From the NCBI RefSeq assembly GCF_001536285.1, contig NZ_FAOZ01000021.1, positions 91,509-155,508 of the forward strand: a DNA stretch of 64,000 nucleotides, given 5' to 3'. The stretch's first letter is position 1; every line of letters begins with the position of its first letter. Below are positions 9,170 to 23,559 of the stretch, one piece after another. The notes below the pieces were generated by a model. That model did no database searches. It was given only the letters and a program-made list of their open reading frames with translations, and was not told where the DNA came from. The position numbers and the translations under genes are program-made. Source of the DNA: Parafrankia irregularis. GTDB lineage: Bacteria > Actinomycetota > Actinomycetes > Frankiales > Frankiaceae.

Positions 9170-9792
9170 CCGGCGGTCCCCTTTCGTCCCTGGCCACCGC
9201 CCGCCGCACCACCGGGCGAGCTCGCAGGTTCCTCCGCACAGGATGCGCGCTCGAGGTCGACACAGGGCCCGCGGGCCCCCCAGTCAGCCAGTGCAGCGAG
9301 AGCCTCGTCACCGAACGGATTGACACCGGGTCCGACGGCCAGGCTGTGCGCGACCAGCACATGCAGGCATTTGACCCGGTCCGGCATCCCACCGGCGCTC
9401 GGGTTCCCCACGAGCGGGCCGTGGGCATCGCGGCGGGCCAGGTAGTCGCGGTGCGCGGCGCTGTAGGCGCGCGCGAGGTCCGGGTCGGTGGCCAGCCGGG
9501 CGGTCATCTCCCGCATGACACCGGAGCTTTCCAGCCGGGAGATCGCCGCCGCGGCACGCGGACAGGTCAGGTAGAACAGGGTCGGGAAGGGCGTTCCGTC
9601 CTCGAGGCGCGGCGCCGTCTCGAGGACGTCTGGCAGCCCGCACGTGCAGCGGTGGGCCACACCGAGCACCGCACGTGGCACCCGCCCGAGCTGACGGTGC
9701 ACGATCTCGGTCTCGGCCCCGAGCCCCGCGGCCGGAGCCGACCCCGACGCCGCGCCGTTTCCCGCCGTGTCACTTCCCGGTGAGCCGCTCAC
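9166..9792 (-). CDS. DUF501 protein
   Basis: A 208-residue protein of the actinobacterial DUF501 family, recognised by GRVPRAVLGVAHRCTCGLP, the later LTCPRAAAAISRLE, and GMPDRVKCLHVLVAHSLAVGPGVNP near the C-terminus. Conserved Cys and His residues (CTCG, TCP, KCLH) could bind a metal, but no function is established. The GTG start at 9792 overlaps the ftsB stop (GTGA), and its stop overlaps the ppx ATG. The longer in-frame extension to 9987 overlaps ftsB and was rejected. Residues 1-30 are Gly/Ser/Ala-rich and probably disordered. Confidence 0.85.
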   Translation of the reverse strand: MSGSPGSDTAGNGAASGSAPAAGLGAETEIVHRQLGRVPRAVLGVAHRCTCGLPDVLETAPRLEDGTPFPTLFYLTCPRAAAAISRLESSGVMREMTARLATDPDLARAYSAAHRDYLARRDAHGPLVGNPSAGGMPDRVKCLHVLVAHSLAVGPGVNPFGDEALAALADWGARGPCVDLERASCAEEPASSPGGAAGGGQGRKGTAG

Positions 9793-10190
9793 CGCTGCGC
9801 CGCCGGGGTCGGCGTAGCCGGCTCGGCGAGCTGCGACCAGAGCTGGTTGTACCAGGACTGGCCGCCCCCGCCGCCATCGGCGCCCGCGGCGGGCTCCGGT
9901 GTCGGCTGGGGGCTCGTCTGCATCAGGTACGTCTTCTCTCCGGGCAGGACGTAGTGCAACCGGCGGCGCGCCTCGTCCTTCACCCATTCCGGATCGTTGT
10001 AGCGCGCGACCTCCTCACGCAGGTCGTCGACCCTCGTCTGGCGCTGTGCGTTCGTGCGCGTCAGCTCGGAGATCTTCGCCTGCTGCTGCAGGTACAGCCG
10101 CAGTGGGTAGGCCAGGGTCAGGACCAGGACGCAGATGACGATGGCCAGCAGGGTGGCCCTTGTCGTCAGCGCCCTCCGCCGGAAGGGCAT
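9789..10190 (-). CDS. ftsB: Septum formation initiator FtsB/DivIC
   Basis: A 133-residue bitopic membrane protein: a short basic N-terminus, one membrane segment (about 13-31), a coiled coil (LQQQAKISELTRTNAQRQTRVDDLREEV), then the conserved NDPEWVKDEARRRLHYVLPGEKTYLM. FtsB forms a divisome complex with FtsL and FtsQ and helps activate septal peptidoglycan synthesis. The C-terminal ~45 residues are Pro/Gly/Ala-rich and extracytoplasmic. It starts five bases after the eno stop and overlaps the DUF501 start, so it is co-transcribed with eno. Confidence 0.92.
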   Translation of the reverse strand: MPFRRRALTTRATLLAIVICVLVLTLAYPLRLYLQQQAKISELTRTNAQRQTRVDDLREEVARYNDPEWVKDEARRRLHYVLPGEKTYLMQTSPQPTPEPAAGADGGGGGQSWYNQLWSQLAEPATPTPAAQR

Positions 10191-10195
10191 TCGGC

Positions 10196-11737
<1,542 letters not shown>

Positions 11738-11856
11738 TCAGGAAACCGCTCGGCGTCGCACACATCACCTTGGTGGGCAGCCCCGATGGGGGGTGGCTCA
11801 GGCCTGACCAGAGCTCGACGTGTGCGGAGAATTCGGCGGCGGTCCCGAAGCCGCGG

Positions 11857-11890
11857 CTTGAGGATCTGCGGATCTTCGTCGTTCCAGAGG
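11857..11890. repeat. Family-A palindromic repeat, degenerate copy
   Basis: This segment carries the diagnostic words GAGGATCTGCGGATCTTCG and TCGTTCCAG in the same order as the better copies at 43892, 48032 and 48121. The pairing is imperfect. Confidence 0.4.
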
Positions 11891-12013
11891 CTCTCCCGGA
11901 TTGGCGCGGGTCGAGATCGCTGGTCGGTGGACGGGGCGGTTCGCACTCCACGAACGCGGCCGGACCTCCGAGTGCACGACAGCCCGAGAGCCCGGCGACC
12001 CGGCGACCCAGTT

Positions 12014-12083
12014 TGGCGAGTCGCAAGAGTGAACGATTTTGGTCGTCCCGACGACCGAAATCCTTCTTTCTTGCGACTCGCCA
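12014..12083. repeat. Family-A palindromic repeat with 14-bp outer arms
   Basis: Outer arms TGGCGAGTCGCAAG (12014-12027) and its exact reverse complement (12070-12083) enclose the family core GATTTTGGTCGTC / GACGACCGAAATC, which pairs with one G·U. The whole 70-base unit would form a long hairpin in either strand. Confidence 0.75.
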
Positions 12084-12240
12084 GGCGACTCTTCGCCCCT
12101 TTTGCCCCGCTTATGGTCGAATTCGCGGGCGCCGCGCGGGAGGTGCGGGATCCTCGATGAGTGCCGTGCGGGTGGGGTTCGCCCTCCGGGAGCGCGGCAC
12201 CGCCAAGCCCATGCCGGTGCCCCTGATCCGCCGCGTCTCG

Positions 12241-12290
12241 GGATTCCGCTGCGGTCCCTGGAACGACCAGAATCCCCAGGCCTTGCCTGG
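12241..12290. repeat. Family-A remnant plus small hairpin
   Basis: GGATTC and GAATCC flank the right-half family word GGAACGACCAGAATCC (12241-12275). Directly after it CCAGGC-CTT-GCCTGG (12276-12290) forms a perfect 6-bp hairpin. Confidence 0.5.
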
Positions 12291-12336
12291 CAGCAGCGGC
12301 AACTCGGAGCCTGGGCCTCGTCACACGCGCCGGGTC

Positions 12337-12371
12337 GACGAAGATTCCCGGATCTTCCTGCTCGTTCCGTC
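12337..12371. repeat. Family-A remnant at the 3' end of sppA
   Basis: The words GACGAAGATTCCCGGATCTTCC and CTCGTTCCGTC match, in inverted orientation, the copy at 11857. It lies immediately beyond the sppA stop codon. Confidence 0.35.
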
Positions 12372-12375
12372 GGAG

Positions 12376-14490
12376 CTAGCGGAGCCGCCCCACGGGGGGC
12401 ATCAGCAGGGGCCCGTGGACGGGCAGCCCCGCCCGCGCCGCGAGCGGCGCGAGCGCGCCCCAGCCGCCGGCGAACCCGTCGGAGCCCACTGACAGACCAC
12501 CATGGGCGCCACCGACCGCGCCGAGCCCTGCGAACGCGCCGAGCCCTCCGAGCGCGTCGAACGCGGTGAGAGCACCGAGAACTCCCCGGATGCCGGGGAG
12601 CCCGAGGCTCGCCGCGGTTCGGGCGGCCGCCGCGCCCGGCTCCTCGCTGGACTTCGGGGTGCGCAGCCGGTCCAGCACCGACGGTTTCGGGGTGAGCCGC
12701 ACCCGCGGGGTCTCCTCGGCCGGCAGGCCGGCCCGCGCCCAGGCCAGGTCGATCGCGTGGGCCAGCCCACCCAGCTCGTCGACGAGGCCGTGGCGATGGG
12801 CGTCGGCGCCCGTCCAGACCCGCCCGCGGGCCAGCTCGTGTGCCTCGGCGTGGGACATCCGCCGGGCCTGTGCGACCTTGGCCACAAAGTCGGCGTACAC
12901 CCGGTCGAGGAACTCCTCCAGCTTCGCCCGCTCGGCCTCGGTGAACGACTGCCGCGGGGACATCATGAGCGCGTTCTCGCCGGCGGCGACCGCACCGAAG
13001 CCGATCCCGACCTTGCCGAGCAGGTCACGGACGACCTGCTTGCCACCGAAAACTCCGATGGAACCGGTCAGCGTCCCCGGGTTGGCAACGATCAGATCAC
13101 CGCCGAGTGCGACGAAGTAGCCACCGGAAGCCGCGACGGCACCCATCGAGACGATCACTGGACGCCCGGTGGCACGAAACCGTTCGATCTCTCGACGGAC
13201 CACATCCGAGGCCACATACGAACCGCCTGGGCTGTCAACGCGGAAGACCGCGGCAGCCACGGAGGAGTCCCGGGCCGCCGCCCGGAAGGCCGCCGTGACC
13301 GCGTCCGCCGCGAGGACCGGCCCCCCGAACGGCAGCGCCGCGGACCCCAGCACCACCGGGCCGGTGCCGTGTACGAGTGCGACCACCGACGTCCGCGGAT
13401 CGATCTCCGGTGGGACCACATTCGGATCACCACCGGCCGCCGCCCCCGCCCCGCCGTCCACCGCCGCCGCATTTTCCACCGCCGCGGCCGGCGTCGCCGC
13501 AGCCCCCGTCGCCGCGGCCGGACCGGTGCCCGACCGCCGCCGCGCCCGATCACCACCGGACTGCCCCGGCAGCACCGGCACCGGAAGAGCCGCGGCAAGG
13601 CCCCGGGCCCTGCGCACCGGGGAGGCCTCCCGGCGCACCTCGGCACGCCGGTACGCCCAGACGTACATCAACGTCGGTTCGACGCCGCCGTCACCGTCGG
13701 CATCGGATCCGACGCCGGACGTCCCGGCGAGCTCACGCGCCCGCGTGCGCACCTGGTCATAGGCCTCGTCCCGGTAGCCGATCCGGTCGACCAGGCCCGC
13801 CTCCAACGCGGCCCGCCCGGACATCGGGGCGTCATCGATCATTCTTCTGACCTGGTCCGGCGACAGCCCTCGACGTGCCGAGACCTCCGCCACCACCTGC
13901 TCGGCGCACGAGTCGACGATCCGCCCGAGCGCCTCGCGGTGCGCCGGGGTGAAGTCCCGCTCCACCAGCGTGTTGACCGCGTTCTTGTACTCGTGGCGCT
14001 GGCCGATCTCGACACTCACCCCGAGCCGGTCCAGCGCCTCCCGCAGGAAGGGGGTCTCCATCGCGACGCCGGTCAGGCCCAGGTCTCCGGGCGGCGCGAG
14101 CCAGATCTCGTCGAACGCGCACGCCAGGTAGTAGGCCACCGTGCCGCCACCGAACTCGCCGAAGGTGTCGGCGTAGGCGAAGGTGACCCCGCCGGAGGCG
14201 CGGAACTCGGCGACCGCGTCGCGGACCTCCTGCACCCGGGACAGCGGCATCCCGCCAGCCGCGATGTGGGCGACGAGCACCTTCGCCCGGTCGTCCCGCG
14301 CGGCGCGGCGCAGCCCGTCGACCACCTCGCGCAGGGTCGGCCGCCGGTGGGCGACCGCGGCGGTCAGAGGGTCCGCGGGCACGCCTTCCACCAGGTCGGA
14401 GGTCAGGTCGAGCTCAAGAATGATCGGGGCGGCGCGCCGCCGCGCGAAGCGCTGGATATCGGCCACTGCCTGCCTGGGCGTTCCAACCAT
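12376..14490 (-). CDS. sppA: S49 family signal-peptide peptidase (SppA-type)
   Basis: This 704-residue protein has two ClpP-like domains as in long SppA. In the N-terminal half EIGQRHEYKNAVNTL carries the catalytic lysine. In the C-terminal half SMGAVAASGGYFVALGGD carries the nucleophile serine, followed by GTLTGSIGVFGGK. An Ala/Gly/Arg-rich linker of about 80 residues separates the halves. SppA degrades signal peptides and membrane-protein fragments. No N-terminal membrane anchor is obvious, unlike E. coli SppA. The C-terminal ~90 residues are Gly/Ala-rich and low in complexity. ATG 14490 was chosen. mazG lies 80 bases upstream on the same strand. Confidence 0.88.
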   Translation of the reverse strand: MVGTPRQAVADIQRFARRRAAPIILELDLTSDLVEGVPADPLTAAVAHRRPTLREVVDGLRRAARDDRAKVLVAHIAAGGMPLSRVQEVRDAVAEFRASGGVTFAYADTFGEFGGGTVAYYLACAFDEIWLAPPGDLGLTGVAMETPFLREALDRLGVSVEIGQRHEYKNAVNTLVERDFTPAHREALGRIVDSCAEQVVAEVSARRGLSPDQVRRMIDDAPMSGRAALEAGLVDRIGYRDEAYDQVRTRARELAGTSGVGSDADGDGGVEPTLMYVWAYRRAEVRREASPVRRARGLAAALPVPVLPGQSGGDRARRRSGTGPAAATGAAATPAAAVENAAAVDGGAGAAAGGDPNVVPPEIDPRTSVVALVHGTGPVVLGSAALPFGGPVLAADAVTAAFRAAARDSSVAAAVFRVDSPGGSYVASDVVRREIERFRATGRPVIVSMGAVAASGGYFVALGGDLIVANPGTLTGSIGVFGGKQVVRDLLGKVGIGFGAVAAGENALMMSPRQSFTEAERAKLEEFLDRVYADFVAKVAQARRMSHAEAHELARGRVWTGADAHRHGLVDELGGLAHAIDLAWARAGLPAEETPRVRLTPKPSVLDRLRTPKSSEEPGAAAARTAASLGLPGIRGVLGALTAFDALGGLGAFAGLGAVGGAHGGLSVGSDGFAGGWGALAPLAARAGLPVHGPLLMPPVGRLR

Positions 14491-14570
14491 GGTTCGAGGC
14501 TAGTGCGACGCCTGCGAACCGGGGATCTCCCGCGGCCGGAGCGTTCAGGATCCCTCGTACGAAAGGTCGT

Positions 14571-15863
14571 TCAGGATCCGCCGGCGGAAGGCTCCGTGGT
14601 CGCCGTCGGCGCGGAGGCCGTCATCGGCGAGGTGGCCGCCGATCGCCACAGCGCGCTCCAGCCAGCCGCGTCCAGCCCGCGCGGCTCGACACCGCGTTCC
14701 AGCGCCGCGTGTTCCGCCCGGGCCAGGTTGTCCCGAAACGACCGGGCACGCCCGCGCAGCGCGGATTCGGCGTCGACGTCGAGAGCGGCCGCCAACGCCA
14801 CGGCGACGAACAGGAGGTCGCCGACCGACCGCTCGGCGACGGCAGGTCCCGTGCCCGGATCGGCGTCGAGGCCCCGTGCCAGCTCGGCGACGAGCGCGGT
14901 GAGCCCCGCCGAACCGGGTGCGGCCACCGGGGCCTCCGTGACCTCCGGGGCAGCCGATGCTCCCGGAGCTGGCGAAACAGCGGGAAGGGCCAGGTCGAGC
15001 GGGAGGCCCAGCTTGCCCGCCCGCCGCAGCAGCTTGGCCGTCAGGGACAGCGCGGGCGCGGACAGGGGCACCCCCTCCGTCACCGACTTCCGGTTCTTCT
15101 CCGTCGCCTTGATCGCGTCCCAGTTGGTGACGACCTCGTCCGCGCCGGAGACGGCGACGTCGGCGAAGACATGGGGATGGCGCCGGATCAGCTTGGCGGA
15201 CAGCCCGGCCGCGACATCGTCGACGTCCCAGCCGCCCGGACCGGCCTCAGCCGCCACCCGCGCGTGGAAGAGCACCTGCATCAGGACGTCCCCCAGCTCC
15301 TCGCGGAGCTCGGTGAGATCGCCGTCCTCGATGGCCTGGTACGCCTCGTACGCCTCTTCCAGCAGGTAGGGCGCCAGCGAGGTGTGGGTCTGTTCGGCGT
15401 CCCAGGGGCATCCGCCGGGCGAGCGCAGCCGGTCCATGACGGCGACCGCGTCCAGCAGGGCCGATCCGGGCAGCTCGCGGGTCGCGATGAGCTGGTCGAC
15501 CCGGGCGAGCCGGTCGACCCCGGTGTAGTCGACGGCCGCGAGCAGGGCCCGGTCGACGGTGTTCGGCGACACCGGATCCAGCAGCCACGCGACCTGGCCG
15601 GACGTCCCGGCAGCGGCCAGCAGCCCGGCAAGGGGACCGGCGCCGCCGGCCGGGGCCTCGGCCTGGCCGGCGGCCCAGCTCTCGGTCTCGCCCGCGACCA
15701 GCACCGACACCTCGACACCGGCCTCGCTCAGCGCCGGAGCCTGCGGGTGGTCGGGGCAGGCCGTCCAGACCGCGGCCGAGCGGAGCAGATCCCAGGCCGC
15801 GGCCGTGAGCAGGCCCGGCGCGACCCGGGCACTCGTCGAGACCAGCGTGATGTGTGCGCTCAC
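14571..15863 (-). CDS. mazG: Nucleoside triphosphate pyrophosphohydrolase MazG
   Basis: The 430-residue product has an N-terminal ~110-residue region resembling a worn-down tetrapyrrole-methylase-like fold, as in mycobacterial MazG, followed by the catalytic MazG domain. LRSPGGCPWDAEQTHTSL and the helix EEAYEAYQAIEDGD…REELGDVLMQVLFH supply the EExxE and ExxD metal-binding acidic residues. MazG hydrolyses aberrant (d)NTPs to the monophosphates. The remaining C-terminal part is Ala-rich and variable. GTG 15863 (MSAHITLVS) was chosen. The stop of the upstream lipoprotein-like gene... lies 17 bases further along the same strand, so mazG follows it closely. Confidence 0.9.
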   Translation of the reverse strand: MSAHITLVSTSARVAPGLLTAAAWDLLRSAAVWTACPDHPQAPALSEAGVEVSVLVAGETESWAAGQAEAPAGGAGPLAGLLAAAGTSGQVAWLLDPVSPNTVDRALLAAVDYTGVDRLARVDQLIATRELPGSALLDAVAVMDRLRSPGGCPWDAEQTHTSLAPYLLEEAYEAYQAIEDGDLTELREELGDVLMQVLFHARVAAEAGPGGWDVDDVAAGLSAKLIRRHPHVFADVAVSGADEVVTNWDAIKATEKNRKSVTEGVPLSAPALSLTAKLLRRAGKLGLPLDLALPAVSPAPGASAAPEVTEAPVAAPGSAGLTALVAELARGLDADPGTGPAVAERSVGDLLFVAVALAAALDVDAESALRGRARSFRDNLARAEHAALERGVEPRGLDAAGWSALWRSAATSPMTASAPTATTEPSAGGS

Positions 15864-15879
15864 GTCGGACGCCTGCGCC

Positions 15880-16623
15880 CTACAGCGTCAGCTCGGCCGT
15901 CGAGGCGACCGGCTCCTCCGTGGTGGCGATGGTGCCCGGCGCCTCGTCCACGACCGATTCCTTGGCGTTCCATTCCCCGAAGCGGGGGTTCACCGAGACG
16001 CCCAGCCGGTTCGCGGTGTCGGTCAGCACCGGCTGGATCTTCGCGTTGCGCTCGTCGGAGGCCAGGAACCGCTGCAGGTACGGCCGGGCCGCCTCGTAGG
16101 TCAGCGGCAGCTTGCCGTACTGCTGGACGAGGCCGTCGTACTGCGCGCGGGCGTAGTCCGGTGAGGCGAGGGTGGTCGGCGCGACCTTGTCGGCGATGGC
16201 GAACTCCAGCGCACCGACCCGCATCGCCGTCAGGAGGTCCTCCTTGGCGTAGCCGAGCGCGGCGGCGTTGGTCTCGAACTCCTTGACGCCGCCGTAGCCC
16301 AGCACCGCGCTCGCCTGGTAGAAGGCGTTGAGGTCCTGGTCGCTCACCGTGACCCCGAGGCTCTTCGCCGCGGACTCACGCACCTTGAGGTCCACCAGCA
16401 TGGTGATCGTGCGGCGCTGGAGCGCCGTACGGGTGAGGGTCTGCGCGGTCTGGGCGGTCTCGGCCGCGGCCAGGCCGCGGTCGACGATGCCGCGCACGGT
16501 CGAGGTCTCGATCGTGCTCGACCCGACCTGGGCCGCCGCACCGGCGTGGGACGTGCATGCGGTACCTGCGAGGCCGGTGAGCACGGCGAGCCCGAGCCCG
16601 GCCAGAAGACGCGGAAACTTCAC
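15880..16623 (-). CDS. Exported SurA_N-like protein (putative lipoprotein)
   Basis: A 247-residue protein: a hydrophobic signal segment LLAGLGLAVLTGLAG followed by TAC, a weak lipobox, then VGSSTIETSTVRGIVDRGL and helices resembling the SurA N-terminal chaperone domain. No parvulin PPIase domain is present, so chaperone activity without isomerase activity is the likeliest role. The GTG start at 16623 has no good ribosome site but TACGGT stands exactly seven bases upstream, fitting a leaderless mRNA. It lies between mfd and mazG on the same strand, as in other actinobacteria. Confidence 0.75.
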   Translation of the reverse strand: MKFPRLLAGLGLAVLTGLAGTACTSHAGAAAQVGSSTIETSTVRGIVDRGLAAAETAQTAQTLTRTALQRRTITMLVDLKVRESAAKSLGVTVSDQDLNAFYQASAVLGYGGVKEFETNAAALGYAKEDLLTAMRVGALEFAIADKVAPTTLASPDYARAQYDGLVQQYGKLPLTYEAARPYLQRFLASDERNAKIQPVLTDTANRLGVSVNPRFGEWNAKESVVDEAPGTIATTEEPVASTAELTL

Positions 16624-16630
16624 AGCAGTG

Positions 16631-16636
16631 ACCGTA
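16631..16636 (-). promoter_or_regulatory. -10 element (TACGGT) for a leaderless transcript of the SurA_N-like gene
   Basis: On the minus strand TACGGT is followed by seven bases and then the GTG start codon. This matches the TANNNT-N7-RTG arrangement of actinobacterial leaderless promoters. It would drive the gene independently of mfd. Confidence 0.45.
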
Positions 16637-16735
16637 TCCGCTCCTCGGCCCAGAAGTGTATGCGGCTGCCCCCGGCCGCCCGGACGACCGCCGGACGACC
16701 ACTCGGACAGCCAGCTGGACAAACGCCCCGGCGGC

Positions 16736-20341
<3,606 letters not shown>

Positions 20342-20868
20342 GTGATCCGTCCCGTGCCTCTCGGAGTGAGTCGATTTCCAGTCTCAACGAATCCGGTGCC
20401 AGCGGACCGGGTCGCCGAGCGACAATCCGTGCGACCGCGGCTCAGTGCGGCCTGGCACACGCTGACTGCTACAACAGCCCCCCGCCGGGCGATATTGCCG
20501 CCGCGGGCGACAACCGCCTCTCCGGGCGGGAGACGGGACAAGGGCCACCGTCACGGGGGTGCGACCCGGCGGCCACCGACAACCCGGCCGGTGTGACAAC
20601 CCGGCCGGCGTGACCGCGGCCGAAGGGACCTGGCCACCCCACGCACCGGGCCCCCGAACTCCGGAACCTGTTACCCAGACACCTGTACCCAGATCTGAGG
20701 CGCCCTCCGGACGACACCGACACCGACCTGCATCCCGGGCAGCGGGATCGTTACGACCAGCTTACGGCAGGGTGCTCGGGCGAGTTGCGGGCGCCGAACC
20801 ACGGATGGACGTACAGTCATCTGACGCCCGGTTTGCCACCGGCCGCAAATACTGACGTAAGGGTCGAC
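20342..20868. other. Divergent region between mfd and the MerR gene
   Basis: About 530 bases with no credible gene. A 17-bp direct duplication (20578-20594 and 20595-20611, unit GACAACCCGGCCGGTGT) and a twice-repeated TACCCAGA (20672, 20686) are visible. Either could be an operator, but no match to a known site was recognised. Confidence 0.45.
20578..20611. repeat. 17-bp tandem duplication upstream of mfd/merR
   Basis: Two adjacent 17-base units, GACAACCCGGCCGG(T/C)GT, differ at one position and are followed by a third GAC. The region is intergenic between divergent genes, so a regulator-binding array is possible. Confidence 0.5.
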
Positions 20869-21285
20869 TTGTCCACCACGCGGCGTCGCGACGTCCACCA
20901 GATCGGGGATGTCGCCGAGCGAGTCGGGCTGTCGCTGCGCACCGTGCGGTACTACGAGGAAGCCGGCCTCCTCCTCCCGGTCGGCCGCACCGTGGGGGGT
21001 TTCCGCCTCTACGACAAGGATGCCGTCGACCGTCTCCTCCTGATCAAGAAGATGAAGCCGCTCGGCTTCACCCTGGAGGAGATGCGCTCGCTGCTGGTCC
21101 TGCGAGACGAGCTCGCGCAGCCGGATCTGCCCGCCCAGCAGCGGGCCGAGCTGCAGGCGAGGCTCGCGACCTGGGTGGCGCTCGCCGAGGAGAAACTGAT
21201 CACACTGCGCCAGCAGGTGCAGGTGGCGGAAGCCTTCGTCGGCGGGCTGCACGACGACGCGGAGCGTTCCTCCGGCGCGACCTGA
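20869..21285 (+). CDS. MerR family transcriptional regulator
   Basis: A 138-residue regulator with an N-terminal MerR helix-turn-helix: IGDVAERVGLSLRTVRYYEEAGLL…GFRLYDKDAVDRLLLIKKMKPLGFTLEEMRSLL. A dimerisation helix and a short tail follow. The effector part lacks the cysteines of metal-responsive MerR proteins, so the inducer is unknown. I chose the TTG at 20869 because AAGGG lies six bases upstream and the family core starts soon after. A longer TTG start at 20785 would add unconserved residues. It faces away from mfd and stands at the left edge of the glycan island, which it may control. Confidence 0.8.
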   Translation: MSTTRRRDVHQIGDVAERVGLSLRTVRYYEEAGLLLPVGRTVGGFRLYDKDAVDRLLLIKKMKPLGFTLEEMRSLLVLRDELAQPDLPAQQRAELQARLATWVALAEEKLITLRQQVQVAEAFVGGLHDDAERSSGAT

Positions 21286-21363
21286 GCCGCCCGGAGCCCC
21301 GGCTCCAGCGGCCGGCGAGCTGGACGCCACCGGCCGCATTGGCACTACCAGCGGCTGTCGGCG

Positions 21364-23559
21364 CTACCAGAGGCTGTTGTACATGGACGCCGAGGCCGGA
21401 TGCATGTTGGGGTTGACCAGCGACGAGTGGACATCCCCGCTGTCGCCTTCGTTGAAGTAGGCCTCATACGCGAGCGAACCGGCGTACTGCTGGAAAACCG
21501 AGTACATCTGCTGGATATAAAGCGGGTTGTCACCACCCGCGGCTCCGCGCCCGCCGGCAACGGTGTTCAGGGCCACAACACCCCACTCGGGCACCGAGAA
21601 GAGCTTGCTGTGCTGCTGCGCGAAGCGGATGACGTCGCACAGACCCTGGTATGCGTTGCACTGGTCGGTGAAGTCCTTGACCGTGTGGCTGGGAGGGTAC
21701 TGGTCGTAGCTGTCGATGCCGATCACGTCGACGTAGCTGTTACCCGGGTAGACGCTGTAGGCGTCGTAGTCCGGGCCGTGCGCGTTGAGGTTCCAGTCGA
21801 TGCGCGCCGCCGGGGCCGCCGATTTGATCGACGACGAGGCGTTCTGGAAGCACTTCACGTAGGCCGTGGGATTCGTGCCGGCGTACCAGCCGAACCATTT
21901 GCCGTTGAACTCCCACCCGAGCCGGACGAACGAGTCACCTCGGCCCTGGTTCACCAGCCACCGGCCGAACTGGCGCCATTTGGCGTTGTAGTCGCCGGCG
22001 GCGCAGGAGGTCATGTTGCCCACATCCGGAAAGAGCGGAACGCTGATCACGAGTGTGCCGGGATATGAGGCGAACACACGCCCCATCCAGGGGTTCACAA
22101 CGTCGTCCCAGTCGGCGCGGTCGGTGTAGGTGACAACGACGTCCACCGGGCGATCCCGGAACTGCGCCCAGGCGTTGACCTCGGCCATCGTGTGCGCGGC
22201 CAGACCGCTCGGGAAGAGTCCGTCCGTCGCCGCCCGCGCCACCGGCCCGGTGGCGGGCGCCGCGACAGCGGTTCCGGTCGGGGCGGTGCCCGGAGCGGCA
22301 CCTGGCGCCGAGGGAGCCACCGACTCCGCCGCAGGGGCAGGCGTCTGCGTCTGTGTCTGCGCCGTCAGATTGGAGGCCGAGACGTTTTCCTGCTTGTGCT
22401 GGGCGGGGCCCAGAATCCAGGCGACGAGGGCGAGTACCACCGCGACGACGACCAGAACCACGGGAATGTAGGGATGATTTCCCGACCTCGCACCCCAGTG
22501 TTCGATGATCCAGTCGGTGATCCGGTTCGGCAGGGTCTGGTCGGCAGCCGGCTCGGCGAACGCTCCGGCGCGAGCCTCCTGGCCCCGGTCACCGCCACGC
22601 TCGGCGGAAGAGGCCACGGGAAGGATCCCGTCCAGCGAATCGTCGGCCGTCCTTCCGCCCCGGGCCGAATCTGTGCCGCGCCGACGTCCGGTCGCCTTCG
22701 ACGTGTCGGCGGCGGGCCTGGCTTCCGGCGTGGGATTCGACCGCACAGGCGGCATGATCATGGTCGCTCGGCCGGACTCCTCGCGGCCCGGATCCGGCTG
22801 GGAGACCGAGCCCTGCTCACCGCGGAACGGCCGTGGCAGCTCACCACGAACAAGGCGCTGGGTGCCCGTGTCGGGGCCGACGGCGCGGTCCGCGCCGCGG
22901 GCCGGCAGGCGGTCCACCGGCCGTGTCTCGCGGTCCACCGGCCGCGGACGGGCTGCCCGCCCTTCGGCGCCCGCAGACCGCTCGTCCCCGGTCCGCCGGT
23001 CGGCGCGCAGACGCCGGTCGGAGGCGCCACGTCGCCGGTCGGACCGGTCAGGTCCGTCCGCGGCGACCTCGCCAGACTGAAACCCGTCTGCCTGGCCAAC
23101 CAGGCCACCGGCACGACGTCTGTCATTCCCGTTCCGGCGATCGTCTGCCCTCCGACGGTCGTCGGAGACCTGTCGATCCGCTTCGGTGCCAGCCCGGCCC
23201 GCGGTGCCGTCGCCACCGGGGGCATCGGGGGGATAGGGGGCGACCGGCGAGGTCCGTGGCCGTCGCCGTGCCGAACCACCCCGGGCGGCCAGCAGATCAG
23301 GGTCGAACCCGGCATCCGAGCGTTTGTTCTCACGGGCCGAGGCCCGGCGCGGCGACTCGTTACCGCGACGCGACCCGCTGGATGACCGGTCCACCGAGGG
23401 CCGCCCACCGGCGGAACCACCGCCGCGTGGCACCCGGCCCGCGGACGCACTGTCGTCGGCGGCAACGGGCAGGTCCCGAGCCGACGCGGGACGCGGGCCA
23501 CCGACCGGTCGCGCCCCGTGGTCGTACCGCTCGTCAGACGGCACGGAATCCACCCCCAC
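21364..23559 (-). CDS. Membrane-anchored GH26 glycoside hydrolase with long cytosolic N-terminus
   Basis: This 731-residue protein has about 360 Arg/Asp/Gly-rich, apparently disordered cytosolic residues (with repeated DRRR-type words), one membrane segment (about 364-384, YIPVVLVVVAVVLALVAWIL), an Ala/Pro/Thr linker, and a GH26-like catalytic domain from about 450. VRLGWEFNGKWFGW carries the expected acid/base Glu and SVPEWGV the nucleophile Glu. GH26 enzymes include beta-mannanases and mixed-linkage glucanases. Here a role in trimming the producer's own surface glycan is inferred from context. A second GH26 lies 6 kb away. The GTG start at 23559 is uncertain because other in-frame GTGs follow within five codons. 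Confidence 0.8.
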   Translation of the reverse strand: MGVDSVPSDERYDHGARPVGGPRPASARDLPVAADDSASAGRVPRGGGSAGGRPSVDRSSSGSRRGNESPRRASARENKRSDAGFDPDLLAARGGSARRRPRTSPVAPYPPDAPGGDGTAGRAGTEADRQVSDDRRRADDRRNGNDRRRAGGLVGQADGFQSGEVAADGPDRSDRRRGASDRRLRADRRTGDERSAGAEGRAARPRPVDRETRPVDRLPARGADRAVGPDTGTQRLVRGELPRPFRGEQGSVSQPDPGREESGRATMIMPPVRSNPTPEARPAADTSKATGRRRGTDSARGGRTADDSLDGILPVASSAERGGDRGQEARAGAFAEPAADQTLPNRITDWIIEHWGARSGNHPYIPVVLVVVAVVLALVAWILGPAQHKQENVSASNLTAQTQTQTPAPAAESVAPSAPGAAPGTAPTGTAVAAPATGPVARAATDGLFPSGLAAHTMAEVNAWAQFRDRPVDVVVTYTDRADWDDVVNPWMGRVFASYPGTLVISVPLFPDVGNMTSCAAGDYNAKWRQFGRWLVNQGRGDSFVRLGWEFNGKWFGWYAGTNPTAYVKCFQNASSSIKSAAPAARIDWNLNAHGPDYDAYSVYPGNSYVDVIGIDSYDQYPPSHTVKDFTDQCNAYQGLCDVIRFAQQHSKLFSVPEWGVVALNTVAGGRGAAGGDNPLYIQQMYSVFQQYAGSLAYEAYFNEGDSGDVHSSLVNPNMHPASASMYNSLW

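Noticed and set aside
12502..15369. 955-codon plus-strand frame across sppA and mazG
   Set aside because: It spans two recognisable minus-strand genes and their gap, with no domain or ribosome site.
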